From: Symsagittifera roscoffensis | Taxonomy: Eukaryota; Xenacoelomorpha; Acoela; Convolutidae | DNA: 64,000 nucleotides | Assembly: GCF_963678635.1 (NCBI RefSeq) | Contig: NC_087067.1 | Span: 43,129,829 to 43,193,828, forward strand | Reading direction: 5' to 3' | Part shown: positions 44,336 through 56,600 of the stretch, piece after piece | How positions within the stretch are numbered: position 1 is the first letter of the stretch | Layout of the letters: the number at the start of each line of letters is the position of its first letter | Translations under genes and position numbers: made by a program | Notes under the pieces: model-generated | The model's database searches: none | Told to the model about the DNA's origin: nothing | What the model saw: only the letters and a program-made list of their open reading frames with translations

Positions 44336-45941
44336 CTGCAAACATATAATTGTCCATTATCCCTCCACCTATTTGGCAGATACTGTTCATGTCGCAGTAG
44401 TTTGTTCACTTCAGATGGCTTTGTGATCATGTTTGCAGACGTTTGTTCAAAGTATTCATCCAGGACTTTCCCATTCCTGGTTGAGATTATGAAATGTTCC
44501 AGCCCACCTATCATTATGTTTTCAGTTCGTTTCGACTTTGTTCTCAGTTTTGTGAAATTCAACTGATGATGATAGAAAGATTTCGTCGTTTGATTTCAGT
44601 TTGATGTTTCTTCACTTTTTCGATGACTGAATGCAAACCAGGACTTTGTTAACACATCCACGGAACGTTTCCTATTTCAACTCATTCTTTATTGCATTCA
44701 AATATTCGTGTTTTTGATAATTTCTTACAGGCAGATACGATGTATTCATTAGAAAGTGTTTTTTTTTTAGAATTTAGATACCAGAAAACTAATAATTCCG
44801 ACTATTATAATATTTGGCGCTATGGACAATACGAAAAATTGGTACATGCCGGTACTTTTATTCTTTATCTATTTGTATGCGGAAAACTATGTTCACACTC
44901 GGGGAAAACTATGTTCATACTCGGGGAAAACTATGTTTATAATTTGTCTATTCTACGAATACATTACCGGAAGCAAATTTATGATTCCACGAAAACGATT
45001 TAGAAAAGGAACAAAACAATATAGAAAAGATACAAATAAAGCTCTACAAATATAGAAAATTATTGCAATAAATTACAAATTCATACAAACAATTGCCGCA
45101 AACTAATTTAAAATAATGTAAACCAATTGTGCAATAACCTAATTCGGTCTAAGTAACAGTCTAACAATCGGTTGTTTTGTGCATACATCTGAGCAACACA
45201 CTACTAGCAATCACATTAGATAATTATAAATTTACGAAAAGAAATGGTTCAAAGAATGCAATCCAATTGTACGCACAATCTCTATTTTTTTTGGTTTATT
45301 TTTATTGTCGATGGTATGACATATATTTCGGTAATTTTATCATTGTTCCGACCATTTGAAAAGCTCTTAGTTTTAGGTTCAGATCCTTTTATCAAACCAC
45401 GCAGAAAAAACGACGATTTGAAAAAAAAAATTTATTGTATTTTTTTAAACTATGGTCGGAACATTCTGTGCTAATTGCACGGTAACCGGCTATCCTTATT
45501 TTTTAAATCTGGCTGTCTGGGTTCGTACAAGTTTATGCGATATGCTAAATGATCAACAATTGTTCCATTTCTAGAAGATTGAAGCAGCAAAAAATTGAAG
45601 TCTAGCACTCTATGAGTTCAGATAATTCCAACTTAACTCAAATGGGGCACAAGTACATTAGTTGGGTCCTCAAAGCCAAAATGGAAAGTGGCCGGTCAAT
45701 TTGGCGATAGGCCGACAAACTTAAATAGACTTAAGAAACCGCCTTTAAGAAAATTGATCCTAACTGTCTACCCATGGATAACTTGGTAGCCTTTGATACT
45801 ACCGAGGTTACGGATACTCTATGCTTCAGCGTTTAGGGATGCAACTATGATACACTTGCACCTCAGATGGGTTTGATATTGTGTTTTTGATTTGATTTGA
45901 TTTGATTTGATTCAATTCAGTTCGATTGAGTTCACTACTAA
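44336..45941. other. Intron between anchor exons 1 and 2
   Basis: No gene. CACTCGGGGAAAACTATGTTCA is repeated three times head to tail at 44,875-44,940. An R1 fragment lies at 45,450-45,500. The (TTTGA)n run at 45,888-45,911 lies in the probable 3' untranslated region of anchor exon 1. Confidence 0.45.
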
Positions 45942-46037
45942 TCAGTCGATGATTCCGACACTCCGGAGTAGTGTGAGGAGAAGGACAATGAGGATCAAAA
46001 CTATGACTGCCACCACTATTGCTATGATGATTTGCGT
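45942..46037 (-). CDS. Alternative last exon 1: TM anchor TQIII type
   Basis: Acceptor TCCATTTCAG, 32 codons including TGA at 45,944-45,942, phase 0. It encodes TQIIIAIVVAVIVLILIV and then LLLTLLRSVGIID. The membrane helix is purely aliphatic. Unlike the others it starts without a basic pair, so the juxtamembrane basic cluster would be only the ARR or ARK of the preceding exon. It ends in a short extra tail (RSVGIID). A (TTTGA)n run lies about 35 bases past the stop (45,888-45,911). Confidence 0.85.
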   Translation of the reverse strand, partial: TQIIIAIVVAVIVLILIVLLLTLLRSVGIID

Positions 46038-47958
46038 CTGAAATGGAACACATAACGACACTATTACAAACAGACAAACGACCACATGCAACGCTGCTGT
46101 TTTTTTTTCAAAATGCAATATATTTAGAGAGGGGAATATTTTTTAAGATTTATATTTTCAAAAAGAAGCACAGCGAGGCACCCCGACAAATCGTCTTAAA
46201 AAACCCTCATTTCATTTATGGCAACTTATGACCGATACTGTATGCGAACAACAACAATGACAACACATGATGCAGTGCAAGCAACCACCATCTTTACTCG
46301 ATGCAAATTGAAGGGCGAAACTCAATTTATGAAGAAAAACTTGGCGCGTCAGCCCAAATCCCCAAATCAATACTATATGATTCACTTTTGTCTGATAACC
46401 AATTATTTATCACTAAATTTGGCGCGAAATTCATCTGATTGAGTTCCGCCCCAGCTACGAACAGGAAAGAGCAAAATGTAGAAAATCGTGTACAAACTAA
46501 ACTGTCTCCAATCTGTACCAGCAAGTTTTGGGTTTTATATAATAGCCCTCTATAAATTTTCCGATACCCTATCTTTGCAGCTTTTTTAATCCTAAAACAT
46601 TGCCAACAAACAGTATGAGAAGTGCCAAGGAATTCAAATGTCAAGTAAAAGTATCAAGAAACTTCTTTGTGTAAATTTCACGTGTTTTCTCGCTTTCTAC
46701 ACATTACGTCATTTGAGAGCGGAACTTTCCTTCCTGTGGCAAATGATTCTGAAAAATCTTGGAGAAATAAATTTCAGCGTAAGCAACTTTCAACGTATTT
46801 CGTTTAGTTAAAACCACGCAGCCTAACCTAAATGACTGTCCTCACTTCATTAATTGAAACTTAAACCTATTTTATTTATGCTTTTCTGAATTATGACCAA
46901 CAAAAATAGGGAATCGGAATTTTTATAGGTAATATCAATTTTTTCATGCAAGTGTCCTTTTAATGATAGCCTTAATTTTTTACACATCACACATAGGTTG
47001 CAGGGTGCATCATTCGTCATTTCACAGGGCGCTGAAAACAAGCGGGTTCAAGATACAAACATTCATGCAATCGATTTTTTTGTCTTTTTAAATAAAACGT
47101 GTTTGCAGTTCAATTGCGTGAATAGTTAAGCACCCAATGTGTCGGCGAATTAGCTGTCTCTTACTGTTAGTCATTTTAGTGCCATGGAACTTTATGAAGT
47201 TAATCCCTACAAGAGTTTTATTATAATACATAGCCAACAAACACTAGGAAAGTGTCAATGAGCAGAAGTAATACAGAAAAAAAATAATTTCAACTTTCGA
47301 AAATTTGAAAAAATATATCAACTTGAAGCTCCCTAAACTTCGTGAACACTTTCTATCAACAACTTCTTCATTCAACTAGCCCAATTAAAGAAAAACTGGA
47401 TCCAAAGAAATTTTTTTATTCCGCTGGGAAATCTAATTCTAAAACCCACTTTCCATACCGAAAAATTATCACCTTAAGGCTCATTCAACTGACGAATCTT
47501 TAAAGACGAGCACTTTTTTTATATAGAACTAACCCAATTTGAGAAATTTAGATTAAAACTATTTCGAACGGGAAAAGAAGTCTAGTACCCGATTGCAATA
47601 CCCTTGCTTAGCGCAAGGGTAATTACTTAATTGTAATGGGTTAATATTTGTTAAATAACTAATTAGGATTAAGTTGAATTGACACAATCAGAAGCAAACT
47701 CACAAATTTTACTATTTTCTAGGTTCTGTTTTGTAACACCGTTACTTGGAACCCATCCATAAACTTTAGTTCATTCGCGAGCAAATGGAAAAATAAAAAA
47801 AGAAATTAACTAAAAAAATACACTTTAAACTCTGATAGAAAGTTAACTCCAGAAGTTAATCCTACGACCAAATAGTGTTGGCATTGTAATTATCTGCATA
47901 AAACTTATTTATATTATACATAAAAATATACAAAAAAAATAAAGGATGTATGACTAAC
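46038..47958. other. Intron upstream of the anchor exons
   Basis: No firm gene. A weak fifth anchor-like opening (46,226-46,291, -) is discussed separately. An R3 copy lies at 47,205-47,560. Confidence 0.4.
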
Positions 47959-48069
47959 CCTTCTGGCGGCGGACTGGTATCTGACTGCTTTCTTAGTGTC
48001 TTGAGTGGCCTTAGATACGTAGTCCACAGACTGTTCTACATTGTACTCGATCCTATCTATCATCTCGCC
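47959..48069 (-). CDS. Alternative SNARE exon B, canonical layers +1 to +8
   Basis: 111 bases, phase 0, acceptor GTCATCAG, donor GTTAGT. It encodes [15 protein letters not shown], then [18 protein letters not shown], very close to fly and vertebrate syntaxin-1. Layers read I, I, V, S, V, A, T, V. It lies 289 bases downstream of exon A and is the likely default form. Confidence 0.95.
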
Positions 48070-48358
48070 CTGATGACGTCACATGAAAACAACACAGCTG
48101 TGATAGATGACGACATTATGACATATGATTATGTAAGACAGTTGACTCATTACATAACAACGGTATGAATTTAACAAAAACGGCCGAATAAGTTCAAAAA
48201 TAACGCAACAATTATTCAGAATGCGCGTGATTTGTTTTTGATTTGAATAGGCTGATTTCATAACGCTGGATATTATATGACTGTCTGAAACCGGTTCATG
48301 TAAATACCATGTTTAGCATTCGGTTACTTGAACTCTTAGTTTCTGCGAGACAGTTTAC

Positions 48359-48469
48359 CTTGCGTGCACTCTGCTGGTACTTGACAGCACCTTTGAGTTC
48401 GACGTTGGCCTTTTTGACCGAAACGACCGATTGGCCGACATTGAATTCGATCCTTTCTACCATATCTCC
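48359..48469 (-). CDS. Alternative SNARE exon A, layers +1 to +8
   Basis: 111 bases, 37 codons, phase 0, acceptor CTACAACTAG, donor GTAAAC. It encodes GDMVERIEFNVGQSV, then KKANVELKGAVKYQQSARK. Counting from the zero-layer Q, the heptad positions are V, I, V, S, V, A, L, V, so the bundle register is intact. It differs from exon B at about half of its residues, mostly on the surface, and has L instead of T at layer +7. Both exons begin in phase 0 after the same donor and have equal length. Using both would add 37 residues, so mutually exclusive use is inferred. Confidence 0.9.
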
Positions 48470-50102
48470 CTAGTTGTAGAACTTTTATGCACTCTCGGAG
48501 AAATGTAATTTCATGAATTTACCGGAAAGAAAAAATTATGAACTCCTCAACTCACACACTCGGTTGCAAGAAATGGCAAAAAGATAGATACGTCCCCTTC
48601 CCTTAAATTGTTGATAATTCAACAATGTTAAATACTCATGCTGTTTCGAAACATTCAGACTTGTTTTTATTCGAAAATAAAAAAACCTCCAAAACTTAAG
48701 GCTGTGTTATTTTGATTCTAAATTTGAGTTTTCAACCAATCAGAATCGAGTACTTTTCACGCAACTTTAATCTTAAAACAGTTAATCTTTACGAGGTCAA
48801 TTTAGGGAGAAAGTGGTTGATCCCACTCTGTGTTAATTAATTCTACGCTTGACCTTGACAGATTATGAAAACTGTCCCACTAATAGCAAATCCACTGATA
48901 ATTCTTCGATGAAGCATCACAACTAATTACTACTTTTCTACTGCTTTTTTCGCTTTTACCTTTTAATATTTTTTTCATAATAAAGGAGAAGCATAAATAG
49001 TTATCTTCTTAATCCGTCATTTCAAACCAGATCTTTTGGCATCGTTAAAAAGAAGTTTTTATTTCCCTTTAGTACACACTGCGACTATTTTGAAATAATA
49101 ACTCCATCAAATCAAAGAAATTACAGCATGCCATAAAAAAACTATCTCAGCATCCAAACTGCAGCTTTCATTATACATGTTCAAAACACATCCCCTATTC
49201 ACAATATATTAAAATAGCTTCGCCTCTCTTCAAACAATATTTTCATCCCACTGAGCGCCCATAAATTCCTATGAGCCCATCAGTCTATAAATTTATGACC
49301 ATCGCGAAGAACAAAAAAGGATACGGTCAAGTAAAACAAAATCACAGGAAATATACGCATAGAGCAGTCATACCAGTACATGTATTTCTAAGACACGTAA
49401 CAACCTTTTTGGCTTATTGCTTTGTTTCCTTTTCGACCCAAGTCAAGCATCGTTGAAAAATCTGCCTTCGCAATCAATAATCGATCAGCAAAATGTTTTC
49501 CGGAGAGTTTACAAGTAAATCAAGCGCCAATGCCAAAACATATTTAGGTAACTTAACTTAAAGGCCCTCAATTGATATATCCAAAGCTTTATCTATCTTG
49601 TATTTCAACGTCGTAAATTGATCATGCAACTCAAGTCTAGAAATTGTTTAATATATTGACCATGTAATTCAAGCATAGAAAATAGTTCAAAAAAAATTTC
49701 AAGATTCGCACACCTGAAACCAAAAAAAAAATCAGTTATTAAAAAGTTTAGTTTCTCGCTTTTCTTCTAATTAAGCAGTCGGTTTCTAATTCCATTCCAA
49801 ATTTAGTTGAAACGCAATAATGTAGTTGAATAATAAGTTGCGCTGATTTGGTAGAAAAACGGTAAAAATTAGCTCTTCAAACTAAAGAAAATGCGAAAAA
49901 AACAAGCTTCGATGAAAATATCGGTGCCTGTAAATATAAAGAACAGTTCATAGAGACTTGTATTGAAGTTCCAGAGAAGGCGCTTCCAAGAGGTGGAACT
50001 TACAAAGGAAAGTTTGCAATTGCCTTCAATCACCCCTCTCTTGGACAGCGCTTCCAAAAAAAACAGTACTTTTGACTGTGAACAATTGCTCTTACTACTG
50101 AC
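48470..50102. other. Intron before SNARE exon A
   Basis: AT-rich, with no exon or known repeat recognised. Confidence 0.4.
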
Positions 50103-50240
50103 CTGGCTCTCGACTAGCATGGCCATGTCCATGAACATGTCGTGCAGCTCCTTGATGGAGTTCTCCAACTTAAGGATCTCCTGGTGTCTCTGCTGCACAT
50201 CGTCCAGAGCCTGCTTCGCCTGCTGGTCATCCATCACTAT
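50103..50240 (-). CDS. Syntaxin exon: first half of the SNARE motif with zero-layer Gln
   Basis: Acceptor TTGCGTGTAG, donor GTCAGT, 138 bases, phase 0. It encodes [14 protein letters not shown] to [16 protein letters not shown]. The last codon is the zero-layer glutamine (Q226 of mammalian syntaxin-1A), so the exon break falls exactly at the ionic layer. The next exon is one of two alternatives. Confidence 0.95.
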
Positions 50241-53200
50241 CTACACGCAAACACAACTGACTAAACAGAGGTACACCAACAAGCCTACAGGCCAACAAGA
50301 AGCCGAAAAATAATTTTCCACATGTTCTCACAACATAACCTCACTGTTGTTACGCAATTGTTACGTGACTCAGGTGTAATTTCGTCTTCAAGATAAGGCT
50401 GTTTGTATAAAATCCGCAAAACACAAAGTTACTGAGAATGATAAAAATGACGCGCCACTTTTACTAAAGCCTACGATAAAACTGATTTAACGAGGTCTCA
50501 AACAATATTCAAACTGAAGCATCCATCATTTTTCGATCACCTGACTAGAATTTTGAGATCCTGAATTGAAATTGCAGCACATGACAGCTTTTTCATTCAT
50601 CGTAATAGGTCGAAAAAGTAATAAGTTGATTAATTGGGTCAGCTATTGAAAAAAATACATGGGATCCTCTTCTTTTTAACCACCTCCGCAAAATTTGATA
50701 CATGTTTTTTTTCCGACCATTTGAAGAATTGACTGAAATAACTTTGGCGTAAATCGTATTTTTTTCAAAGAAAGCCTCTTTCTACAGAGTAATTGCAAAG
50801 GAACTATTTATGCAGGAAAGATCCCTTCCGTTGAATCCTTAATAGCAAAAAAAGTTCTCGTAAACGGTTAAAAAGTTCAAAGACAACCAACAGACAGTTG
50901 GAAAGAAGCCAATGAACGCAAGTAAACAGAAAAAAAACTAGCTTGTTTGTTTTTTAAAAAAACGCAACTTTCAAACTTCCATCAAAAACACAGCCGACAG
51001 ATAGTTGGAAAAGAGACAAGGAACTCAAGTGAACAGAAAAAAAAATATTTTGACTTATTTTTTAGAATTTCAAATTTCAAAGAAAAAAATTAGATGGCCT
51101 TAAAGGCATTTGAATTTCAAAATCACTTTATGATTGACAGTTTTTTGCTAAAACTAACTGAATTTGAAAAAAATGTATCGATAGGTAATTTTTTTATTTC
51201 GCTGGGAAACCTGAAAATTACGATCCACTTTCAAAACTAGCCTTTACACTCCCTAATCGATAGTGGAGTTTGTCTTCCTTGGAACAAGCGAGATGAACTG
51301 AACTTGAAGAAAATCAAAGTCAAACCACAAAAAAAAATAAATTTGAGCCCGAATAACTTTTAAGACTTTTCCTGGAAAAAAACAAAAAAATAGCATGGCG
51401 ACCTATATAGGAGTCTGAACTACGTTCAAGTACTCTTAATAAACGAATGTTTCCTATGTTATGCTAGCTTTTTTTAAAGAAAATGCGTAGGAACCATTTA
51501 TGAGGGAAGATCCCTACGTTCTTTTCTTTCGGTTGAATCGTTTATCTCCAAAAGTAAAAATTCTCAAAAAACGGTAAAAAAATCAAAAATTCCTCGGCTA
51601 TGCTTGCTCTCTTACCGCATGGCCTGGCTTTTTTACAGAAAAAGGCTTAAAACCCACTTATGCAGGAAAGATGTCGCAAACCATCAAAAAGCCAAAAATC
51701 TCAATCTCTGATTTGACAGGGTACTTTTTGAAAAAAAAATTCTTAAAACAGTCAAAACTTCAAAAATTTGAACACTTTATAAAGACGTAACCTATTTCTA
51801 TTCAGGCGTAACAGTTTACGCAGGGGAGATACCCATGACAAGCTCTGTAAAATGAACCTTTAATCTCAGGCAAGGCAATTTTTCACAAAATGAAATAAAT
51901 TGAAATTAAAGGATCACAAATTCCTCACATTGAAAGGCCGTCAAACGTTGGAGACGGTAAAAATAGACTAGCGTAATATTGAAAGACACATTGACGTAAC
52001 CAGTTTTTTCCATCAGTGAAGTGATTTTCGAGGAAAACTAAAATTTCTGCCAAAAGCAATAATTTTCCAAAGCGTCTCAAAAAAAACAAATCTCATCAAT
52101 TTTTATAGGACCCATTATTATCAAACAGGAACTTGCCAATAACTAAGCGAAACTGAAAAACATAGCCAACTAACAGTTGCAAAAGAGTATTGAACGCAAG
52201 GAATTTGAAAAAAAAGATGGCCTAACAGCTCTTTGAATTTGTAGAACAATTTGTGATGGACACATTTTTGTTAAAATTAACCCAATTTGAGAAAACTGGA
52301 TCAATACGTAACACTTTTATTTCGCTGGGAAATCTCATAACTAATTTCCATTTTCGAAATCAGAAGTCCATCACCTTTTTCGTGCCCTTTACACTTTTGC
52401 TGTTCGATAGTCGAGTTTGCCTTCTAATGAAAATGCACTGAACTTAAGAATAAATCACAAGTCAAACCGCGAAAAATCAAAACTGAGCGTGAACAAATTT
52501 CAAGACTTTTTCCTGAAAAAATAAATCAGCAAGACCTCTATAAGAGTACTCACTACAATCATTACTCTTAGAAAAATGCTATTAAAACGCTATGAAACAC
52601 ATTCTATAAGTCAACCGCATACGTGAACCTTTTTAATGAACACAATTATCTGCAACTTAGGCTGGAAAAAAGTAGACAGCGTAGTATGACACTACGCTCT
52701 GCTTGTGTAATGAGTGACTGAATCATAAATTTAATTCTTCAACAATTTTTACGTAATTTTATTTATGATAAATTTCATCCTTGCAGTTTTCTACAGCCCT
52801 TAACCTAACGCCTTTCATTTAATAAAAATAAAAAACTTTGATAACATTTAAGTTTCCTACGACTCCTTGTAATTTACTTACTTAATCAAGACACTGTAAA
52901 TTTGTAAGAACGCCTTCCTAACAAACTAAGACGCATTACAAAAAATCTTTTCAACAGATAAAACGGCCATATACAAAAAGTGCTTAACACGCATACTTGA
53001 ACCATACAAGTTGTGATCTGCAAATATTGTAAGAGTTCATTTTATAACGGGATTCCCAGTTTGTTTTTCGCTTTGCACGCACACACATGCATCTTTGGAG
53101 AATTTTCTAATTATCCAACTTAAAGATTTCTAACTAAAGGATATGCTCAAAATCCTATTCGGCAGTGAAGGTAGGTTTGCAAGTGCCTCTTGTTCACGCC

Positions 53201-53590
53201 AAAACAGGTACATTTGAGATCTACCAGCAAATTTTCATCTCAGAACAACAGCAAAAAGTATGAAATATCTTTAACCAGAGGTGTCACAGTGGTTCTTCTT
53301 GCAGAGCTAAGAAGCTAGTACTCATGTCTATCCACACGCATTTAAAAATTGGTTCAACCACAATACCGTGGCTAAAAGATTAAATTGAATCACCCTGAAG
53401 CATAGTTTTGTTGTAACTAGAGCGCCCACGCTCCTATTGCTATGATAGCGCCCCTCATTATGTTACCTTCTAACAAGTATGAAGAACAGTTTTTCTTAAT
53501 TAAGTTCTTCTCAAAGTCAAATTTCGGCGCCCAATATGTGTGGGTAAGTTTGGCCGATGGTGTTAATTGTGAGTTGTTCTCTTTGTTTAC
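50241..53590. other. Syntaxin intron with clustered R3 repeats
   Basis: No exon seen. R3 copies: 50,880-50,965, 50,985-51,440 and 52,150-52,580. The last two end in the AGAGTC/GACTCTT-type hairpin or a worn version of it. The block GGAAAGATCCCT recurs at 50,815 and 51,500. Confidence 0.5.
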
Positions 53591-53743
53591 CTGTTGGCTG
53601 AATACATTGGGGTTGTCTGAGTCGAGCATCTGTTCCAGTTCATCACTGGTCGTCTTCTTGCCCGTGATCTCCAGTTGTCTCTGGATTCTGTTCTTACACC
53701 CCTCTCTGTAGTCATTCTGTGTCTTGTTGTAGTCTGACATTAC
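53591..53743 (-). CDS. Syntaxin exon: Hc helix and linker
   Basis: Acceptor TTGTCTCTAG, donor GTAAAC, 153 bases, phase 0 at both ends. It encodes [16 protein letters not shown], then IQRQLEITG and the linker ending NPNVFSQQ. It contains the hinge toward the SNARE motif. Confidence 0.93.
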
Positions 53744-54162
53744 CTAGAGACAACAGCTAATTTAACCGTATGGTCTTCGCAGAGATAAAAGTAATGAGCA
53801 ACATCTCTTCTTTTTATTTCAATGCAGCTGGCAGTTGCTTGGAATCATTCAAACGCCGAGAAAAAACTTTCAAAACTCGAAGTTTTTGGAAAATTAAAAT
53901 ACTAAAAAAAGTACTGCCATTGTGTATCCAGTATCAAAGTTCTTCCGTCCTGCAAAATACGATACCAAAAAATCGATTCTCTAAACTTTTTCAAATTTTT
54001 CTGTCAATGGCAAAATTAAAATTCGCGGACTCTTTGAATACATTCAATCGTATCGAAAACGTATATAGTTATTCGTAGAAACACTTCATCCGTTATCAAC
54101 AGACTGAACAACTGTTTTTTTTCGAGAGTTCTTGGAGTTCCTTTTCATTTCTCAAAACTAAC

Positions 54163-54272
54163 CTCTATGAATTTGCGTGAGAGCGTGGAGTGCTGTGTTT
54201 TTCTAATCCTCAGGTCGGCCGAACTCTTTTCCCTGTCTTGTGCTTCAGATTTTTCTATGTTGCTTTCCATTG
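54163..54272 (-). CDS. Syntaxin exon: end of Hb and start of Hc
   Basis: Acceptor TGTTTCAG, donor GTTAGT, 110 bases. With the base carried over it encodes [22 protein letters not shown], then [27 protein letters not shown] is nearly invariant in syntaxins 1-4. The preceding intron is 7.4 kb. Confidence 0.93.
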
Positions 54273-54959
54273 CTGAAACACCATATCATATTATGTATTG
54301 ACTGGTTACGATTTTTTTCTTATAACTAAATAAAACTACATGTCTCGATTTGCATGCACAGAGAGGCGAGGTTACACTCAGCATACATGAGCAAAAAAGT
54401 GAAAACTGGAAAACTTGAGAAAATTGCATTGAAAAACGAATAAACTCGCAAACGCGGAAACTCTAGTTACTCTGACATTATCTTCACAGTAAAATTGAGC
54501 CATATGAGCCACCATATTCATAAAAAGACAATGAATATTTTCTTTATAGATAAAAGCAAACTCAATACGCTAAATTTATACAATCATTTATCACTGAGCA
54601 AGAGCAAATTATCTGCGACTTTGAAAATCGTAAAAATAGTTTCATAATATAACACTGATACGCTATATAAAAGCTTTAAAAAGTAAGCTTTATAAAACAA
54701 AGCTGCTTTCCAACACGGATTTAAGATATGCCATCATTAGGCAAAAAGGTAAATTACAAGCGCCGCGATTGTAGTACAGTACTTTAGTCAACAAACTGCA
54801 CAAAAAAGCAAGACCAAATGTATCAAAATTTTGAGCGTCTCATTTTCTTTGTCTTCACTTCGAACAAGCAAGAAAATCTCCATTAAACGCATTTCAGAAA
54901 AACTGTTCAAAAATTAACCAAATGATTAAATAAAACTGGTTCGCAATAGTTTTTAAGAC

Positions 54960-55780
54960 GCAAGCAATCAAGCGAAGAAACGTTTCATGTTTTGCATTTT
55001 AAATCCATAAGCAATGGAACTATGAAAGATGCCAAATATTCCATAGATCGAATAGGTTCGCGAGAAGTTGAGGTTTTTCCTAAGCAAGCTAATCAGGCAA
55101 TGAAACTTCAAAATAAATCAAGCAAATAGGTTTGCGAAAGTTTACGCTTTTTAAGCAAGCTTTTGAAGCGATGCAGCTTTGATATATGTCAAAACCATTT
55201 CTAGAGCAAACCGGACCGTGAAATTTTTGTATTTTTGCAGCAAATTATTCAAACAATGAAACAAAATTTTCCAGTCATTTCAATGCAGAATCGGTTCGCA
55301 AAAAAGTTGTTTCAGGTTAATTTGAAATTTTTCTAAGCAAGCTACTGAAGCGAAAAAATTTTGAAGTATTTCAGCTATTTCCCCAGAACGAATCGTTTCG
55401 CGAAAAACCAAAGCTTTTTTCTAAGCAATTTGCCAGGCGATGAATCTAAGAAGTATTTTAAGTTATTTCATAGGGCTAATCGGTTTACAAACATTTTTGT
55501 CATTTGTTCAGCGAGCTAGTCAACTTACCAAAATTTAGCAAAATTCCATTAAATTTCCTTTAAAGAAACAATTCGCAGATTCACTTTTTTCAGCAAGATA
55601 TTCAATCGAAGAGACTTTGATATAATTCAAGAAATTTTGAACGTATTACTTCGATAAAAAGAAAATGTTCTAAGCAAGCTAGTGAAGTTATTTCAAAGAA
55701 CGAATCGGCTCGCAGAAAAGTAAATTTATCCTAAGCAAGCAATTCGAACGATGAAACATTTAATTTCAATTTTTTCATAT
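54960..55780. repeat. Diverged tandem array, CTAAGCAAGCTA units
   Basis: About eight units of roughly 90-110 bases. Each has CTAAGCAAGCTA or a variant (55,080, 55,150, 55,330, 55,415, 55,670, 55,730), followed by GAAGCGATGAAAC and then by AATCGGTTCGC (55,300, 55,390, 55,480, 55,700). High divergence indicates age. Confidence 0.6.
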
Positions 55781-55839
55781 AGAGTGAATCAGTTTGCAAT
55801 TTTTTGCTACGCTTTAAAATTTGCGAAAGGTTTGTACAA

Positions 55840-56600
55840 CTCTCCGTTTCTTTTAAGCTTCGAGCTTCTGGAAAGTAAAAATCTGGCATTCGAATCACAA
55901 ACCAAGCTACAGCCCCATTCGCATTCAACCACAGCTACAAAACTTTGGGATTAAAATTATGTTTGAGTATATTATCTATAGTTTTGGAACTTTTTGAATT
56001 ATTTTTAAAACCGTCCATGTCTCTTAAACAACAAAACAGAAGGGCAATTTTTGGCTTTAAAATTGCGACTATAAACTACAACCCCGTTAGCATGCAATTA
56101 CATCTAAACAAAACTCAAAAGTTCAAAAAATCGTCAATTTCTTCTTAGCTTTGAGCTTCTGGAAGATGAACTTTCGGCTTTCAATTCACAACCTTTCAAT
56201 TCACAACTTTTCACATCGTTCGGATGCAACCACGGTCACAAAATTTTGAACCTAAAAAACTTAAGTATTTTTTCACTGTTTTTAGAACTTTTGAAAGATT
56301 CGTATAATCGTATAATATTCTAAGCTACGAGCCAGTGTAAAAATGAATTTTGGCATGGGAATCACAACCCTACATTACACCCCCCATTAGCATGCACCCA
56401 CGGGTACAAAAAATTAAATTGAAATTTTTTGTTAATTTTTTTAACTAAATTTTTAGAATTTTGGAAGATTTGTGAAACCGTCTATATCTCCTTAACTACG
56501 ACCTTCTAGAACATTAAGTTTTGCCATTATGATCGCAAACGTAGAAACCCCGTTAGCATGAAACCAAGTGTTCAAATTTTTGTATCAAAAATGTAATTTA
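55840..56600. repeat. Diverged tandem array, GAGCTTCTGGAA units
   Basis: Five units of roughly 170-190 bases. Marks are GAGCTTCTGGAA (55,860, 56,152), CCCCRTTAGCATGCA (56,083, 56,380, 56,555) and ACCACRGYYACAAAA (55,928, 56,230). Confidence 0.6.

Noticed and set aside
44323-44566. Overlapping openings on both strands, one giving an RTKSKRTEN-type protein
   Set aside because: No counterpart, and it overlaps the intron next to anchor exon 2. Not convincing.
49963-50313. 116-codon + strand frame
   Set aside because: Opposite strand of the syntaxin exon at 50,103-50,240.
53442-53711. 89-codon + strand frame
   Set aside because: Lies directly opposite the syntaxin exon at 53,591-53,743; it is a shadow of that exon.
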